A DNA stretch of 64,000 bases, from the NCBI GenBank assembly GCA_025766275.1, contig JAFKAC010000010.1, positions 248,001 to 312,000 of the forward strand. Direction: 5' to 3'. This DNA is from Lactarius indigo (taxonomy: Eukaryota; Basidiomycota; Agaricomycetes; Russulales; Russulaceae). This document shows positions 32,634-45,757 of this stretch, piece by piece. Positions within the stretch are counted from its first letter, which is position 1. Every line of letters starts with the position of its first letter. Under the pieces are notes generated by a model. It did no database searches. It was not told the DNA's origin and was given only the letters and a program-made list of their open reading frames with translations. The position numbers and the translations under genes were made by a program.

Positions 32634-35600
32634 TCACGATCCAGGCCGTTTTTTTAGTACGCTTTGTGACAATGCGCGGAGCATCGCGACGGTGATGACT
32701 TTCTGCGGCTTGTCATCGTTCACGATCGTCGTCATCGATGTGGATGGCGAGACGGCAGTCGAGGGGGGTGGGATCGATTCGTTACTGCCAGGATGAGCGA
32801 AGTCGTCGATGGTCGAGAAGCTCCCAAACGTCGACTTCAGTCGCTTCGAGGACGGGGACATGCTGTGTGGCACCGAGAGTCAGAACTTTATTATTATTAA
32901 AGTCCGAAGTAGATAGATGGATCTTACCTCAGGACGCTTGCTTCGTCGTCGTCATCGTCAGGTGGTGGTCGTTTGGGTCGGGAGTGGAATAGGAACACTG
33001 AGCGCAGCTGTGCTGCCGCCTCGCTGACGTCGGATTCCGCCTCCCGCTTCGTTTCCTCGATATCGCGCTTCGGCACCGGGTACCGCACCCTTCTGTCAAT
33101 CTTAACGCTGCCTTCGATGCACCCTACGGACATCTCGAAGAGTGCGTCGACAAAGGCGTGAACCGGAAAGTCTGGGAGGGCGAGAGCGATCGGTCACTCG
33201 TCGAGAGAGAAAAACGAAGAACATACCGGCGTCCGATGCATGATAGGATCCCAGGAGAGTATGAAACTCTGTCGAGAAAGCTCGTAGGTCTTCGCGTTTT
33301 AACCACACAAAGGCGGCATCATACAGTTCGCTAAGGAAACCCGTTCGATCAGTCCATAGTTCGCTCCCACTCTCGTCGCAGCACGCTTACCTTGAAGACT
33401 TGACCCCGTCCAGGCGTATTTCCGGGAGCGGGTTCGAGACCGCTGACTCGTCTAGACGAGTCGTGAAGTGCATCGATAGCGTATTCATGAGTTTTACGAG
33501 TGTCTCGAACACTTTACTGAAGAGAACCCAGTCTACTGCAAAAACAACGCATTCAAGTTCAGAACGACTAGTTGACTTTTTGGCATCAGGACTCACCCTC
33601 GTCATCGACATAGCACCTCGCCACCCAGTCCTGGGCAAAGTCCTTCCAAGAGGCGATAACCACTTGCAGAAACTCTAATAAAAGCAATGAGCACATATTC
33701 GTTGCCAAAAAGCCGTTGGCTCCGTTTACCTTGCCGGGACAATATCTCCACAAGCCCGCCAGCTGTATCCAGGTCCATCGAACGCAAAATTTCCGTAAAC
33801 TTCTCGTCCAAGTCTTTTGCTTTCGAGGACAGAGAGAACGTCGCGTGGGACCCTATGACGCCCTTCGTTGCGTAATCACCCGCCTATTTGCGTGAGCGTG
33901 TGGTCGGCAGGTCAAAAAAAGAAAATTGGTCATACCATGCGATGTAAATCTCCCGGAAGTGCCTCGGTTTCGTCCTCACCCCAAATTATGAACAATACAG
34001 ACGGGATGAAATGCCGGTCCTCAGGGAATTTCTCCACCACTTCACGCAAGCGTGCGCAGTCATCAAGCACGCGGTATTTCCTGCTCGAATGCGTGAGCGG
34101 TACGGTACAATTAGCGACCCTGAGTGGTGAACCCACTTCTCAATCTCGTCTTCCAGACCGTGCAGCGGCGAGCACTCGAATATAACCAGGCCAGGTGAGC
34201 GTGAATCGGCGCCGGGCGCGAGCGGGATGGAGAATACGTGCTCGGACGCCCACGCGCCGCTGTCAGGCATGTCGAACTTCCGCTCGAGCCAGATGGCCGT
34301 GCCGTCATTCTCAGGGTTCAGCGAGAGCCACAAACAATAATCGAACGGCGCTGGGTTGCCGACATGCGCGCGGAGAGTAGCGAGGAAGGTGCCAGGTGTC
34401 CATCGACGCTCGTGCTGCTCGCGATTCTAAAACCAACATTAGCGGCGCAGAAAAGCCAGTTAACAGAACACGTACCTCCTTCAAACGACGCGCGAGTTCG
34501 GCGTCCGTCTGCGGTTGCGTGTACTTTGCAGACACTCGACGACGTGTCCTCCTCGCGGCCGCCTTCTTGACCTCAGGCTCAGTATCCGTCTCGGACCGTG
34601 GGTCCGGCCGTTTCTTCTTCGTCGTCTTGTGACCCACGTACGCGTCGCTCCGACGCACGGCGTCATTGTATACCGCGCGTTCTGACGCCTTGGCTGCCCA
34701 CCGCTTCAGCGCTCCGCGCACGAGAGCACTGGTCCTCGCAAACGTGGACGCGCGCGCCTCGAGGTCTTCGACGTCGACCGTGGGAACCTTACTCTTGCTC
34801 TTGCCCTTGCCCTTCCCATTTCGCAGAGGTGCCGCGGTTGGAGATGCCATCTCGACATCTTGAGGTGATTCGGGAGATATTCTGGTTTTCGGCGGTGGTT
34901 TCGATGACGATGGCTCTGCCGTTGTTGTGTCTTGGGAAACCCTGGATAGGCCCGCGGGTGCCGGCAGCTCAGCGACAGTGCCGCGCCTAGAAATGGGGGG
35001 AGGCGGGAGTGATGTGAAGGAGTTTTTAGCGGATATCACCAATGGGCTCAAGATCTCGGGCTCGGAGATGGACTGTACAGAAGGCCAGCCAAAGAGGTTG
35101 TTGCCGGATTTCTGTTTCTGAGGGAAGTTGAACGCGGTGGCCGTGGGTGTCCCAGGGAGGGAAATGGGTTGCACCTTGAGAGGAGGTGGTTGCTGGGGGG
35201 CCTCGACGCCTTCTGAGGTAGGAGGGCGATCAGTTGGTTGTGATGATCCGAACCCATCTACGACGGTCGACTGGCGTCCCAATCGATTTTGCTGAGATGG
35301 CTGTTTAGCGAACCCATTGAAGGGTGGGGCAGATTGACTCGCAGGTAGTGGAACAGGAGGACGAACGGAGGAAAGCGGGGATGTGTCGATATGTGGAAGG
35401 ATCGGTCGTGTCGGCGTCGAAGAAGTCGAAACCGCAGGTAGCGAGGACGACGGGATAAAGAGTTTCGCCGTGGACGCGGGTGGCTTAGGTGGCGTTGTGC
35501 CGAACGGGTGTCCAGGGGAGAAAGCCGCCACGTTAGGGTTGAGAGTGCTGGCAGGGGGCTGATCATGCTTCTCTGTGGAGGCCGAAGGTGTTGCACCATT

Positions 35601-37911
35601 TCCGAAGCCGGCGTGTGATCTCTCTGTGGGAAATCCAGAAGGGGCACTTTGGGAAGATGAAAAAGTAGGGGGTGTCGATGTCATGACAGCTGTCGTAGGG
35701 GCATGTGACGTCGCCGCGGTGGGCCTGGTAAATGGTGAACTAAAGATTGACGTGGCTGCGCCCTGGCCCTCGGCATTCAATACAGCTGGGGTGGAAGCCG
35801 ACGTGCCAAACGGCGGAAGAGAGGGATTTGGGGTCGGGGGGCCACCTGTCACATTCGAGGTCGAGGGAAGAGAACTTCCAAAAGCCGAGGGTGGGGTCCC
35901 AAAGGCAGACGAAGAAGGGCCCCCGAATGCTGAACCAGACCCAAAGTTCCGACCCCCACCGAAGGCGGTTTGCGTAGTTTGGAGATTTGCAAACGCTGAC
36001 GCCCCCCCAGGGGGAAACGTGCTTGCTGTCGAAGGTGCTTCCGGCGCAAGTGCGGGGACAGAAGTGCTAAACGCCGAAGCTGGTGAGGTCCCAAATACCG
36101 AAGTTGAGGAACTGGCCCCAGAGGTGTCAAACATGACAGAAGGTGAAGGCCGAACGCCAAAGTTGTTGGTGAGCCATTCAGTTGCGCTCGGCTTGAGCGT
36201 TGAAGGCTGGTGCTGTGGCTTAGAATGTTCCCCAAGATCTTCGACTGATGGCCCGTCTTCACGCAGGAACGCCTCTTCCTCATCGTAATCGTCCAATGTG
36301 ACGTCAGCAGGAGCTACGGTCTCGTCTGAGAGTACTCCATCGATGATATCGGGGATGGCAATGCCAGCGCGAATGGACTCTATGTCCTCAATGGTGTCTT
36401 TGCCAAAGAGGCGCTCAAGGATGCAAGCAACGAGGTAAACCATGACCCGGTTGCCCTGCTCTCGCAAGAGCGCCGCAAGCTCAGCAAATTGGAGCATCCC
36501 TTCCTCGTGGACTACCAGCGGTGATACTTTGGTTATTGGCGAAGACTTGGCCTGAACATGCTGGCGGAATTTGGTAGTCAAGAGGAAAACTGGGTGGTTG
36601 AGAATAGCGGGCGGGATGTCGTCGTGGCGTTCTCGTTGGTCGCGGATATGGATGAGACGATGATAAATGCGCATCTCGAGCTCATTCGGTGATTCGTAGC
36701 GGTCACGCTGATCCTCGTAAAACTCTTTGAGACTTTGTAGGGCTAATCTCGGAATCAGGACCTAGTTCAGAAAAAAAGAAGAAAAAAAAATCTCACTGTT
36801 CATCAACTGTTGTTCTTCCATGGCGATGGAGAACCCCGTACGATCGCGTTCAAAATGCAAGGCAAGAATGTGAAAGCGAGCACAACGCTCGTGGCATTCT
36901 ATGGCAAGGGATCCGGTGTCGTGTTGCATCGTAAAGTCATTTCTCACGGAACGGGATCGATCGCGAATAAAGTCGAACGTGGGGGAGAACCCTTCTGTGG
37001 GAAGGAGTTGGCGGAAGAGATAGTCGAGGGTACGCTGTCCTTCATCAGGGTTTGTTGTTTTGCGCCAGGTAAAGCGAGACGAACCTTGAGAACGGGTGGT
37101 GGGCGGAGGTCCGAGGGTAGCGTCTTATCGCCGGCAGCACGCTCGTACATTTTCACCGCTCGCTTATGATCGACACGTTTCGTTCCGGGGATCTTCGAAC
37201 CATTAACGCAGATAACCATGAGGCGCAGCGAAGCGAGGGAAGGAGGGCACGTACGACTTCCCAATTGAACAGGTTGTTCTCTCGCTCGCGGCGGTACCGT
37301 TCGAAGCGCGGACACATGTCCGCGCACGTACCAACCATAGTAATAGCCTCGTCAAGGCGCTTGGGTACGAGCGGGTCGTCCATCTTCCCCTCCGCGATCG
37401 CCCTCTTCTTCTCCGCCTCGCGTGCTTTCACGAGCTAGAGCAAAAAAAAAAGGGATGCGCATAGGCGCGCGACAAGGTGTTGCTTTCCAGAGACTGCGCA
37501 GACGACGATGTGTATGCGAAAGGGACTCACCTCTTGATAAAACCGCTCTCGCTCTTCCAGCGTCTCCAGAACCGGCTCGTCGATGGTCGCTACCTCGGCG
37601 CCGTTCGCTGCACCAGAGTCAGCGTGGTCCTCCTGGTCCGAGACGTCGGAGGTGGGGTGCTGGGATGGCTCGAGGTCCGGTCGCGGAGAACGCCCCTTCC
37701 CTCGCCCGCGGCCACCACGCCCGAACCCTCGCGTCCCACCGCGTTCCCATCTCGTCGCATCCGCACCCAGATGCCCCGTCGGGAAGGGGGTGCTGGACCC
37801 ACTCCGGTCTCCTGCGATCCAGGTCTTGTTTCTGAAAGTCCCACGTCGCCCCGGCGCTGCACTTCCGTCGTGTCCGCGATGTTGGCGCGGGTAAGTAGAA
37901 AATGACTCCAT
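32634..37911 (-). CDS. SAC3: SAC3/GANP-family mRNA export protein with FG region
   Basis: A probable scaffold of the TREX-2 complex, which links transcription to mRNA export at the nuclear pore. Exon 1 (37911-37531) is Arg/Gly-rich (TRGFGRGGRGRGKGR). After a 96-bp intron the SAC3 signature GTCADMCPRFERYRRERE appears (~37,310), and the helical SAC3 domain continues to about 36,300 (EMRIYHRLIHIRDQRERHDD). A long FG-type stretch (SAFGGPSSSAFGTPPSAFGS, ~35,560-36,150) would contact the pore. A helix like the CID segment that holds Sus1 and Cdc31 follows (SALVRGALKRWAAKASER, ~34,710). Six or so C-terminal exons run to the stop at 32634-32636 and include LSLNPENDGTAIWLERKFD. The total is about 1,500 residues, long for fungal Sac3. 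Start chosen: MESFSTYPRQHRGHDG. Subfamily is inferred. Confidence 0.88.
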
Positions 37912-38588
37912 CGGCCGCTCCCGTTGGCCTAAGTGCCTGAGGTTATTGTGAGGATGGGACAATGGGGGGGTCACACGTACGTGGGACCGGACGTTGTGGA
38001 ACGGAATGATGCGCCGCTTGAAAGGCTGTGGTTGTTGTAAAACTCGAAACGCCAACAAAGTCAAGTCCCAAGCGACTATCTCCGGCCCGGTACCCGCTTC
38101 GCTCGCGTGCCAAAAGCTTTTCTCTCTCTCACGGGCATTTTCGGGCCTGGCACTGTTCACTGTTACCGGGAGCTTCACGCGCTAAGGAATGCACACGAGT
38201 CCTCGATTGAATCAAAATTGTATAATTTGTGAACCCAAAGAAAAAAGAGTCGAGTGAACCGCTAAACCAAAGGAACTAAGACTAATGCTATCTCCTGAAC
38301 AGCGTCGTAATTCGGCATGTGCATCCATCAAGTAAAATGGCTCGTGTGCTACTGTAATCTGAAAAAAAGCTAAGTTAAGTGTTGACCGTGATATAATAGC
38401 ATGCCTTTTCAAAAGGCAAAAGTCTATGCGGGGGGGTATGGAAAACGTCTAGGGTCCGTTACGAGTCTAGTCCGTGGTGACATGGTGAAACATATCTGGG
38501 CATGTGTGGAACGAAAGGAAAAAAAAAAAAAAAAAGAATTGAAGTAAGCGGAATAACGTGATCGCGATATGTGAACGGAGGAGTAAAA
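37912..38588. other. Intergenic between SAC3 start and glycosyltransferase B end
   Basis: The SAC3 promoter lies on the right side of its start here, followed by the 3' flank of glycosyltransferase B. A run of 18 A near 38,519-38,536 is just downstream of the glycosyltransferase stop. No gene seen. Confidence 0.5.
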
Positions 38589-41500
38589 TCAGTACGAGAA
38601 AATCATCAACCAGGGATTGAGCACGATGGGGAAGAGGATATGGCTCCCGGCTACGATGGCGAGCGGGAAGATGACGGCCCAGGAGACTCCGGGAATCTGC
38701 CATCCCAGAGGAAGGAGGTTGCTCGCGAAGACGATTATCATCCCAAACATGAGGAAACCGACGACGAATGCCAGCCAGAACCGGCGCAGGATTCGCGGGA
38801 CCTCGATGAAGAAGTTTGACCGCTCGACTTCCTTCTTCGTCGCACCCCACTGGATGTTATACGAGAATAGATGCGCGAGCAGGGCCTGTGACAAATGGAT
38901 TGACAGGCCACCAAAGAAGAAGAAGCTGCGGGTCTTTATGAGCAATGTGATCCGACCTAGAGTCAAATGATGATACTCACAAGAACGGAATCCAGGTAAT
39001 GTTCTCAAGGAAGGAGGACATGAGGCTTCGTTGTCCGAGGCGGTACTCGAGGAGGGTAAAGCCGATGTTTCCAGCGCCGGGAAAGACGACGGTACATGCC
39101 AACCAGATCTCGAACGAATGCTCGTAGAAGCCATCCACGTTAATCGACAGGCCAAGGATGATGTAGTTTAGGAGGGAGAGGAACGCAGACGCAGCGAGAC
39201 CGTAGTAGGAGAACATGTCTGCGTTTTCGATCAGTGTCGATCTCTAATTGATCAGCAGAGGCAACTCACATGACATCATGCTGACTTTGTAGTGAACGGG
39301 TGCATTCGACCACAAGAAGATACGCAACTGTTTGTTGATCGGACCCACACGCCACCATCGGATAAGGGGGTTAAAGATAAGCTCATTGCATCCTATTAAC
39401 AAATGTCAGCGAACAATGAAGGCATACAAGCGAGCCTTGATCCGGGAATTCACCATAGGAGTATTTTTGCCACCGGTTCAGCTCGTCGTCACATGTCAAC
39501 GAGACACCCTCCTTGAACCCGCCCTCCGAGTATGTTGCCCATCGAATGGTGAATCCCTTAAGCTGCGCGCCCCCATCAGAATCCAGTACTATGCTCGTTC
39601 GGAAAAATACGGACCTGAAGACGCAGCGCCATATCGAAATCCTCCGACACGTTCGTTTCAGACCAGATCTTCTTCTTGTTATTGTCTCCGGGGTCCTGAA
39701 ACGCCGCATCCTGGAGTGCAGACCAACGAAGGAATGCGTTGTGTCCCACGAAAGGCGCGACTTCCCCGTTTGCGCATGCCATCGAGATACACTTGTTGAT
39801 TCGACGGGTAAAGTGTGCGATGCCATTCTCGAAGTAATGATGGGCGACCTGCATAACATCTACAACCGGTGAGTAAGTCTGGGCCTGGAAAAAAAAAAAA
39901 GGATAATGGGCTCACCCGACTCATGTTGGATGATTGCGACCTCAGGACATTCGGCAAGCTCGCGTGCGGCATCACGGAAGCAATCCTGAGGCAAAACATC
40001 AACACCGAAATGAAGGTTTCAGGGAGAAATGAGACCGCCTTACCTCAGGTACGATGGTATCGGAGTCGACAATGAGAATGATCTCCCCCATACGAATGGC
40101 TTTGGCATTGTGCGCCCAAGGCCGGAAGCGCCGGCCGCTTTCCTCGTAGATTTCCTCAACTGCCATTCGAAGTGCCTGTTCCTCGATATCTTCGCCACCA
40201 TCACTGGAAACGGTGGAATCTGCGACCGAGGCCTTCTCTCCGCGCTCAAGTTCTAGCCTTTGGATGTGCTCTTCCATCTTCAGACTAAGCGCAAGGCCAT
40301 AATTCATGTTGCTCGCTTTCTTAAATCGCCCGCGGCGTTTGAACCCACCCTCGGAATCGTCGTGCTTTGGGCGTGCCACCCAGCCAACGCCGTTATCTGT
40401 ATAGAACCTGATGCGCTCCTGACGGTCGGCCTCGGAGATGATCTGCAAGCCATCGTCGTGGACGAAGATGGACGAGGTGCCTCCTTGACGAGCATAAGTT
40501 TGCATGGCCTTCTTGATAGACATCACGGATGGGGAACTGAGTTTTGAACGTGGTCAACCATCTAAGACAAGGTAGCTAAATTGAGACTTACATAGTCTGT
40601 GAAAGACTTTCCCTGTACACAGGAAGCTCGATAGTGATGTGAGGTAAGTGAGCGTCAACTTCCTTGTTCGCCGCGGGCTTGACTGCGGAGTAGTACTTCG
40701 AATTTTCGTGATACTGAGCAACGGGACCGAATCTATCACAGAAGGTAAGCGATCTGCCGGAAGTTCGCATATGTTATGAACGTACACATAAGATATGTTC
40801 GTGATCACTTGAAGCGAGAAAAACTATCACAGGCACTCAGACCGTGCACGGGAGCGAGGTAGAAAGTATGAACTCACGAGCGAAACACAGAAAAGGAACG
40901 GGGCAGTGGCCATAAGTGCAAATCGGGTAAAGGTACCAGTCAAACGATATTCTTGGAGCAGGATGTTGGCGCCACTGCCAATGAAGACTGCATGTCATTA
41001 GTCAGCATCGAGAAACGTTCCACGGGCATGATGAAAGCGCACAAGTGGACAGCGCTAAACCGAGGCCACCGTACACCGGGGCAAAGTACCGAGTCGGCCG
41101 GGCGCTAGCCCCACCCGTTTCGAGATCACGTGGTGCAGGAGCCTGTTTTGCTTTGGAACCAATTCGCCATCCCCACAGTGAGCCACCAGAGATGGGTTTT
41201 GCATTATCAGGTGCAGAGACCGGAGCTTGTGCAGGTGCCTGCTCCTGAGGCTTCTCATTGAGCTGGAAATCCGACGCTGAGTTGGCTATAGACACGTCTG
41301 CGGATGTGACGGGGGATGCGACCGCGATGCTTGGGGCTGGAGCGATGCTCGTTGAGTAGCGATGCGAGACCAAAACAAGCTTGAAGAGATGTTCCTCAAA
41401 GTCGCGGCACAGTGGAATGATGCTATCCAAGTTGTCTGACCAAATGACCAATACCCGCTCGTCGCGCTAGGAAAAAACACATGAATAAGTGATGAGTGGG

Positions 41501-41984
41501 AAAATATCAGAAATCAACGAACGATAAATGCGCCGCATTGCTCTTTGTCAGCACGCGGCAGATCATGCATGGTGTCAAGGATTTGTATGCGCGTATTGTC
41601 ATCGACATAGATGGCATCCGCATCTTCGTCCCTGAGAAAGGATAAGTTCGTGGAGAGAGAGAGACGAATGACGTCGGTGGACCTACACTGTGCCGAGAGC
41701 AACATGTACCGCAGCGCTGCGTACTTTGACAGCGACGGCAGGGTTCAGGACACGGACTGCCGCCTCGAATGGTCCAAGGAAGCGGTTTTCATAAGGGAAG
41801 ACACGATATTGCCCAGCCTGGATACGAAGGCAGACGCCGGCGTGGACGTTCTCCGCGGATGGCTTGAACCATGCGTCACCTTGCGTCTACAAAAGGCATG
41901 AGTCCAGGAAGACAGTCGCAGGGAAGTCATAGTAACCTGTCTAAAGATATGGTGCAGCAAAGCATCATATGCGTCGTAATCCAT
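38589..41984 (-). CDS. Processive family-2 glycosyltransferase B (paralogue of A)
   Basis: Same architecture and exon order as the gene at 26571-29949. Motifs seen are MDYDAYDALLHHIFRQ at the start (ATG 41984), SSIFVHDDGLQII (~40,460), IVDSDTIVPE (~40,060), NVSEDFDMALRLQ (~39,640), DELNRWQKYSYG (~39,480) and a C-terminus ending in FPIVLNPWLMIFSY. The linker between the N-terminal domain and the first membrane segments (EKPQEQAPAQAPVSAPDN, ~41,230) and intron sequences differ most from A. This fits two functional copies under selection on the catalytic part. Intron 1 has the donor GTTACT. The substrate cannot be read from the sequence. Confidence 0.85.
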
Positions 41985-41999
41985 GGCCTGATAACGAGC

Positions 42000-43120
42000 A
42001 AAGGCAGGCAATAGAGGAAACAGGCCGACGGGGGACAAGTTGCTAGGGGGGAGAAAGAAGAGAGCATCTTAAGAGCTGGCGGAGTTGGCCATTTCCCAAA
42101 CGACCGAGCGTCACCAGGCGGATCATTTAGCAAAAAGAAGTCGGATGCACACTGCTGGACCAGTCTCTGCTAATTGCCGGATGCAGCATGGTGGCGCTTT
42201 GCAGCGGAGAAAACGCGGATGAATGCATTATTAATCGGTAAGAAGCACGCGGAAGCACAGGGCCGGCGAGACACGCAGAGACTGTCATCGATTCATCACC
42301 AAATAGAAGCAAGGCAAGAGCATCGGTCCCCATATACGTTTATGACGTCCATCAATGTGATGCCCGCGCAGCGCATCTGACCTTTTTCCTATCTTTCCGT
42401 CGCGTATCCTCCTCTCTCTTGCTCTCGAGACGACTGCCAGCGAGTTTGGGGCTATTTTTAGTACTGCCGCCAGTTGATTAGAAGGACAAGCTTGCGTTGA
42501 GATTATTTATGGTACGGAGCCTGAGCAATACTTAGTGATCTTTAAACCACCGGGGGCCGTTGCATCATTTTAATTCCTCATGGCGCAAAACACAAAGGCT
42601 TCGCGACAGACTAGAACAAGTGATGCCGTCAAGTCAAAGCGCACGAGGTAGCCGACGTGACAACAGAGGGCTCAGCGCCGTTCCCATTTGCAGAGACCCA
42701 GAGACAACCTGCGCAATGCGCAATGGCAAAATGAAAGAAGAAACCGATAACTGGGTAGCTCTTTCTCACCAGGTACGGTCAATGTTCCAGTCACACTCGA
42801 AGATGTCGCGTCAGAAATCTTGAAGAATAGCATGGGATTGCTGGATTAGGCAGTGAGACAACCCTGGGAACCGCTTATCTCGGAGTGGAGAAAAGGCGCA
42901 TCCAAAGGCATTGTAATTCTCACCTGTCGAGACGGCTTGGAAGGTTTGATTGAGGCCAAGACACGGATTCACTGACAATTTGTTTTCCGACGTCTGCGGC
43001 CGAAGAGTGTCGTTATCACAAGGCACGCTCTCCAGTGGTAGCCTACCGGCAGACGTACAAGTGATGATGCGGTTAGGACATGTTGACCGACCTAATAGAG
43101 AGTCAAAGCGTCAAAATTCG
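42000..43120. repeat. Duplicated upstream segment, copy B
   Basis: The partner of 30,000-31,190, collinear but strongly diverged. With the coding copies it shows that a segment of at least 4.5 kb was duplicated. Confidence 0.6.
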
Positions 43121-43510
43121 TGCCAAGTGCCACCGGAGACGCCACTGTGTTTCGTTCAAGTGGTGCTACAATGACACTCGGTAGAAATTTGGTGGCGGTC
43201 GGTGACAGAGATCAGGACGTACTCTTCAGGCCCGACAAAGACATATCAGATTTACGTTCCAATTCTCTTCGGCCACCGTCCACCGTCCCCGTGAAAGAAT
43301 CAACTCGTTGTAATGACATGATGACAAGCTGACTGCCATTCCACACTGTCGAAACACGTTTCACAAAACAATCGACATGACCCACAGCTGAGTGAACTCA
43401 TCGTCAAGTTTTCATTTATCCTGTCTGAGGTCATTGAACTTGCGATTTCTTGTACGTGTCGTCGAAGTCTCAGGGTCAACAAAATCGTCGGAGTCCACAA
43501 AGATGTCGAT

Positions 43511-43863
43511 GTTTGTTACTTCTCCCCGGCCAAATGCAGCCTAGCTTAGGCGATTCATTTAGCACAACGCGATACCAACATAGAACCAGATTCCTTATCT
43601 CCCGATGAATATGTCGAGTTTTGAGCGCATATTACTCTCGTACAGTTTTCTCTGTAATTATCCGGAGAGTCTGCACTTGCGAAATAATGAGTTCGTTACT
43701 TTGCCCCGAGGCCAAATACAGCCTAGTTTGGGCGCTTTATCTAACACGCACACCGCGCACGCGGTACCAACATTGAAATGAACACCTTATCACCCAATGA
43801 ATACGCTGTAGTATTAAATTGAACTTTTGTACAGTCGTTTCTGTTAATACAATATCCAGAGAA
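43511..43863. repeat. Diverged tandem duplication, two units of about 160-175 bp
   Basis: Unit 1 (43,511-43,669) and unit 2 (43,691-43,863) share GTTTGTTACTTCTCCCCGGC / GTTCGTTACTTTGCCCCGAG, CAAATGCAGCCTAG / CAAATACAGCCTAG, GATACCAACATAGAA / GGTACCAACATTGAA, CCTTATCTCCCGATGAATA / CCTTATCACCCAATGAATA, and TATCCGGAGAG / TATCCAGAGAA at the end. There is no coding frame in common, so a duplicated regulatory or remnant element is likely. Confidence 0.8.
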
Positions 43864-44580
43864 CCCGATTTACAGTATCTCGGCAAGAGCACTTAGTCAA
43901 GCGGGGGCGTAACAGAGATGACATCAGACCTATCTGGGTTGATGCCTCCGAGAGCTTGAGGCCTTGAGGTCCCGAGTTGAGTTTTTGAGTTACTGATTAG
44001 AGAGGCAAGGCCCCTGATAATGATGACAGCATCTGAACTGTGAAGGCTTTTACAAAGTTCGCTTTCAAAGCACGCTGAGACTGACCCAGGGGGATTCGTG
44101 TCTTTCAAGGAAAAAAAAAAACGGGTGTCAAAGGTGCGATCGGAACTGAAGCGGAAGACGCTCAGACGTTCCCTTGTAGCTCGTAGCCCCCTAGCCCGGG
44201 ATCACCATAGTTTAGCAGAGATTTCACAAAACCCCTTGCCTTCTCAGGCTCTACTAGGAAATATCAGAGAAGTTCGCCCGAGGGCGAGGCTCGTCGTTCT
44301 TCGAACACCAGCTGAGTAGTATGCCAGAGCGAACATCGGGAGATAATACATTCAGTTGATGATGGATTCTTGTGCCCGGCGGACAAACTGCGGGGGCGGG
44401 ACTTGTTTTCCCCGGAAGTGATAAAGGTGCCGCGTCTATGTGACCAAAGATGGCACGATTGGCGATAAGGTGGGCAGGAAGAACTACTGTACGGGTCACA
44501 CACAAGCCGGCGATATCTCACCTCACCACGGTACATACCTTTTGCAAAAGAAGGGGGAATACGTACGGACGTTGGATGTC

Positions 44581-44605
44581 GAACGTTGAACGTTGAACGT
44601 TGAAC
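44581..44605. repeat. GAACGTT tandem repeat
   Basis: Three perfect 7-bp units followed by a partial GAACAGTT, about 1.15 kb upstream of the GH16 start. It could be a regulatory repeat or a simple microsatellite. Confidence 0.8.
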
Positions 44606-45757
44606 AGTTGGTCAAAAGGTGATTGATGCAGCGCCACGGGTCCAATTAACGGTACCGGTGCCCGTCATTCAACCTCGTGGGGGGGAGAGACTTTGTTGGC
44701 ACACGCACTTTGTTCGGTAACAAAGAGCCTTTTGTTTTGCGCCATACGTTTTTCTCAACACAAATGGGAGGGCTATCGGGGCGCATGTCCGTCTGGCCAT
44801 CGATTCGGGGCGCGAGATTGGGGTATCAGACGTGACATGACGTCCTTGTAAGCAATAAAGCGTGTGTTGGTCCGTGTTTGCGCAAAGGGCAAAATTTTCT
44901 CGGCATGTCCGCGTCCGCGCGTCCGCGCATCATCGCCCCCCATTCGTTCACACACGCTGCCATTCGATGTTGCCTGACAAGCCGCGACATGAAGGCGAGG
45001 CGTTCAATCTCCCAAATTGTTTTCGTTATTTTTTAAATTCGTTTCTTCCCCGGATATTGCTGTCATTGTCGCCCGACTCGCCCACGAAGACAATATCATC
45101 TCATGCGGCAGTGGTAGGTGCCGATGTGCTCCCGTGTCTCTATACCATGATCGCCCAGAAGAACGGCAGTGTAGGTAACAACACCCCAGTAGTGTGAGCA
45201 GAAGCGACTGCCTTCCAAACTTTGGGATCTGAGTGATGTGTCACTCCTGCGAAAGGAAGCAACAGTGTGACATGGGCCTCGCCCTATCCTCACGAATACC
45301 TTCCAGCGCATGGGTCCATCCCTGGGTGTCATTCGGCAAATCACACCGGCGCGGGCCAGTTCCCAAAACATTGGCGGCTTCGAACTTCCATGTTGACCAC
45401 GATTGCATGGGCACCCCTGACTGGTCCAGACATCCCCTCCATCTCCATGGACTTCGGAAGGTTATGCATTTGCGGCGATTGAGGTTCCTTGATTGTACAG
45501 CGTGCCTCATTACGCCGTGCCCAGGAACATAGCATATTTGGTGGCCGTAATAGTTCAATGTGATTCATCGGGCTGTTCTAGGGATCCGCATTTCTCAGAC
45601 GCTTGGCCATCAAACTGGTGGGAATATCTAAGTTTTTGCACCCTGTCACTTCACTTGACGCAAGTCATCGCAACGCCCTTAAAGACCCGCTGTCCCCATC
45701 GTCATCCGATTTTTAGGACTGGCCCTCCCCTTCACTGGTTACTCGTGTCTCGCGGAT

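Larger units (their letters stand above)
41985..45757. other. Long intergenic region upstream of glycosyltransferase B and the GH16 gene
   Basis: The two flanking genes are divergent, so this should hold both promoters. Up to about 43,120 it is the second copy of the duplicated upstream segment. At 43,511-43,863 there is a diverged tandem duplication. At 44,581 there are three to four GAACGTT units. The rest shows no domain or splice-supported frame. Confidence 0.5.
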
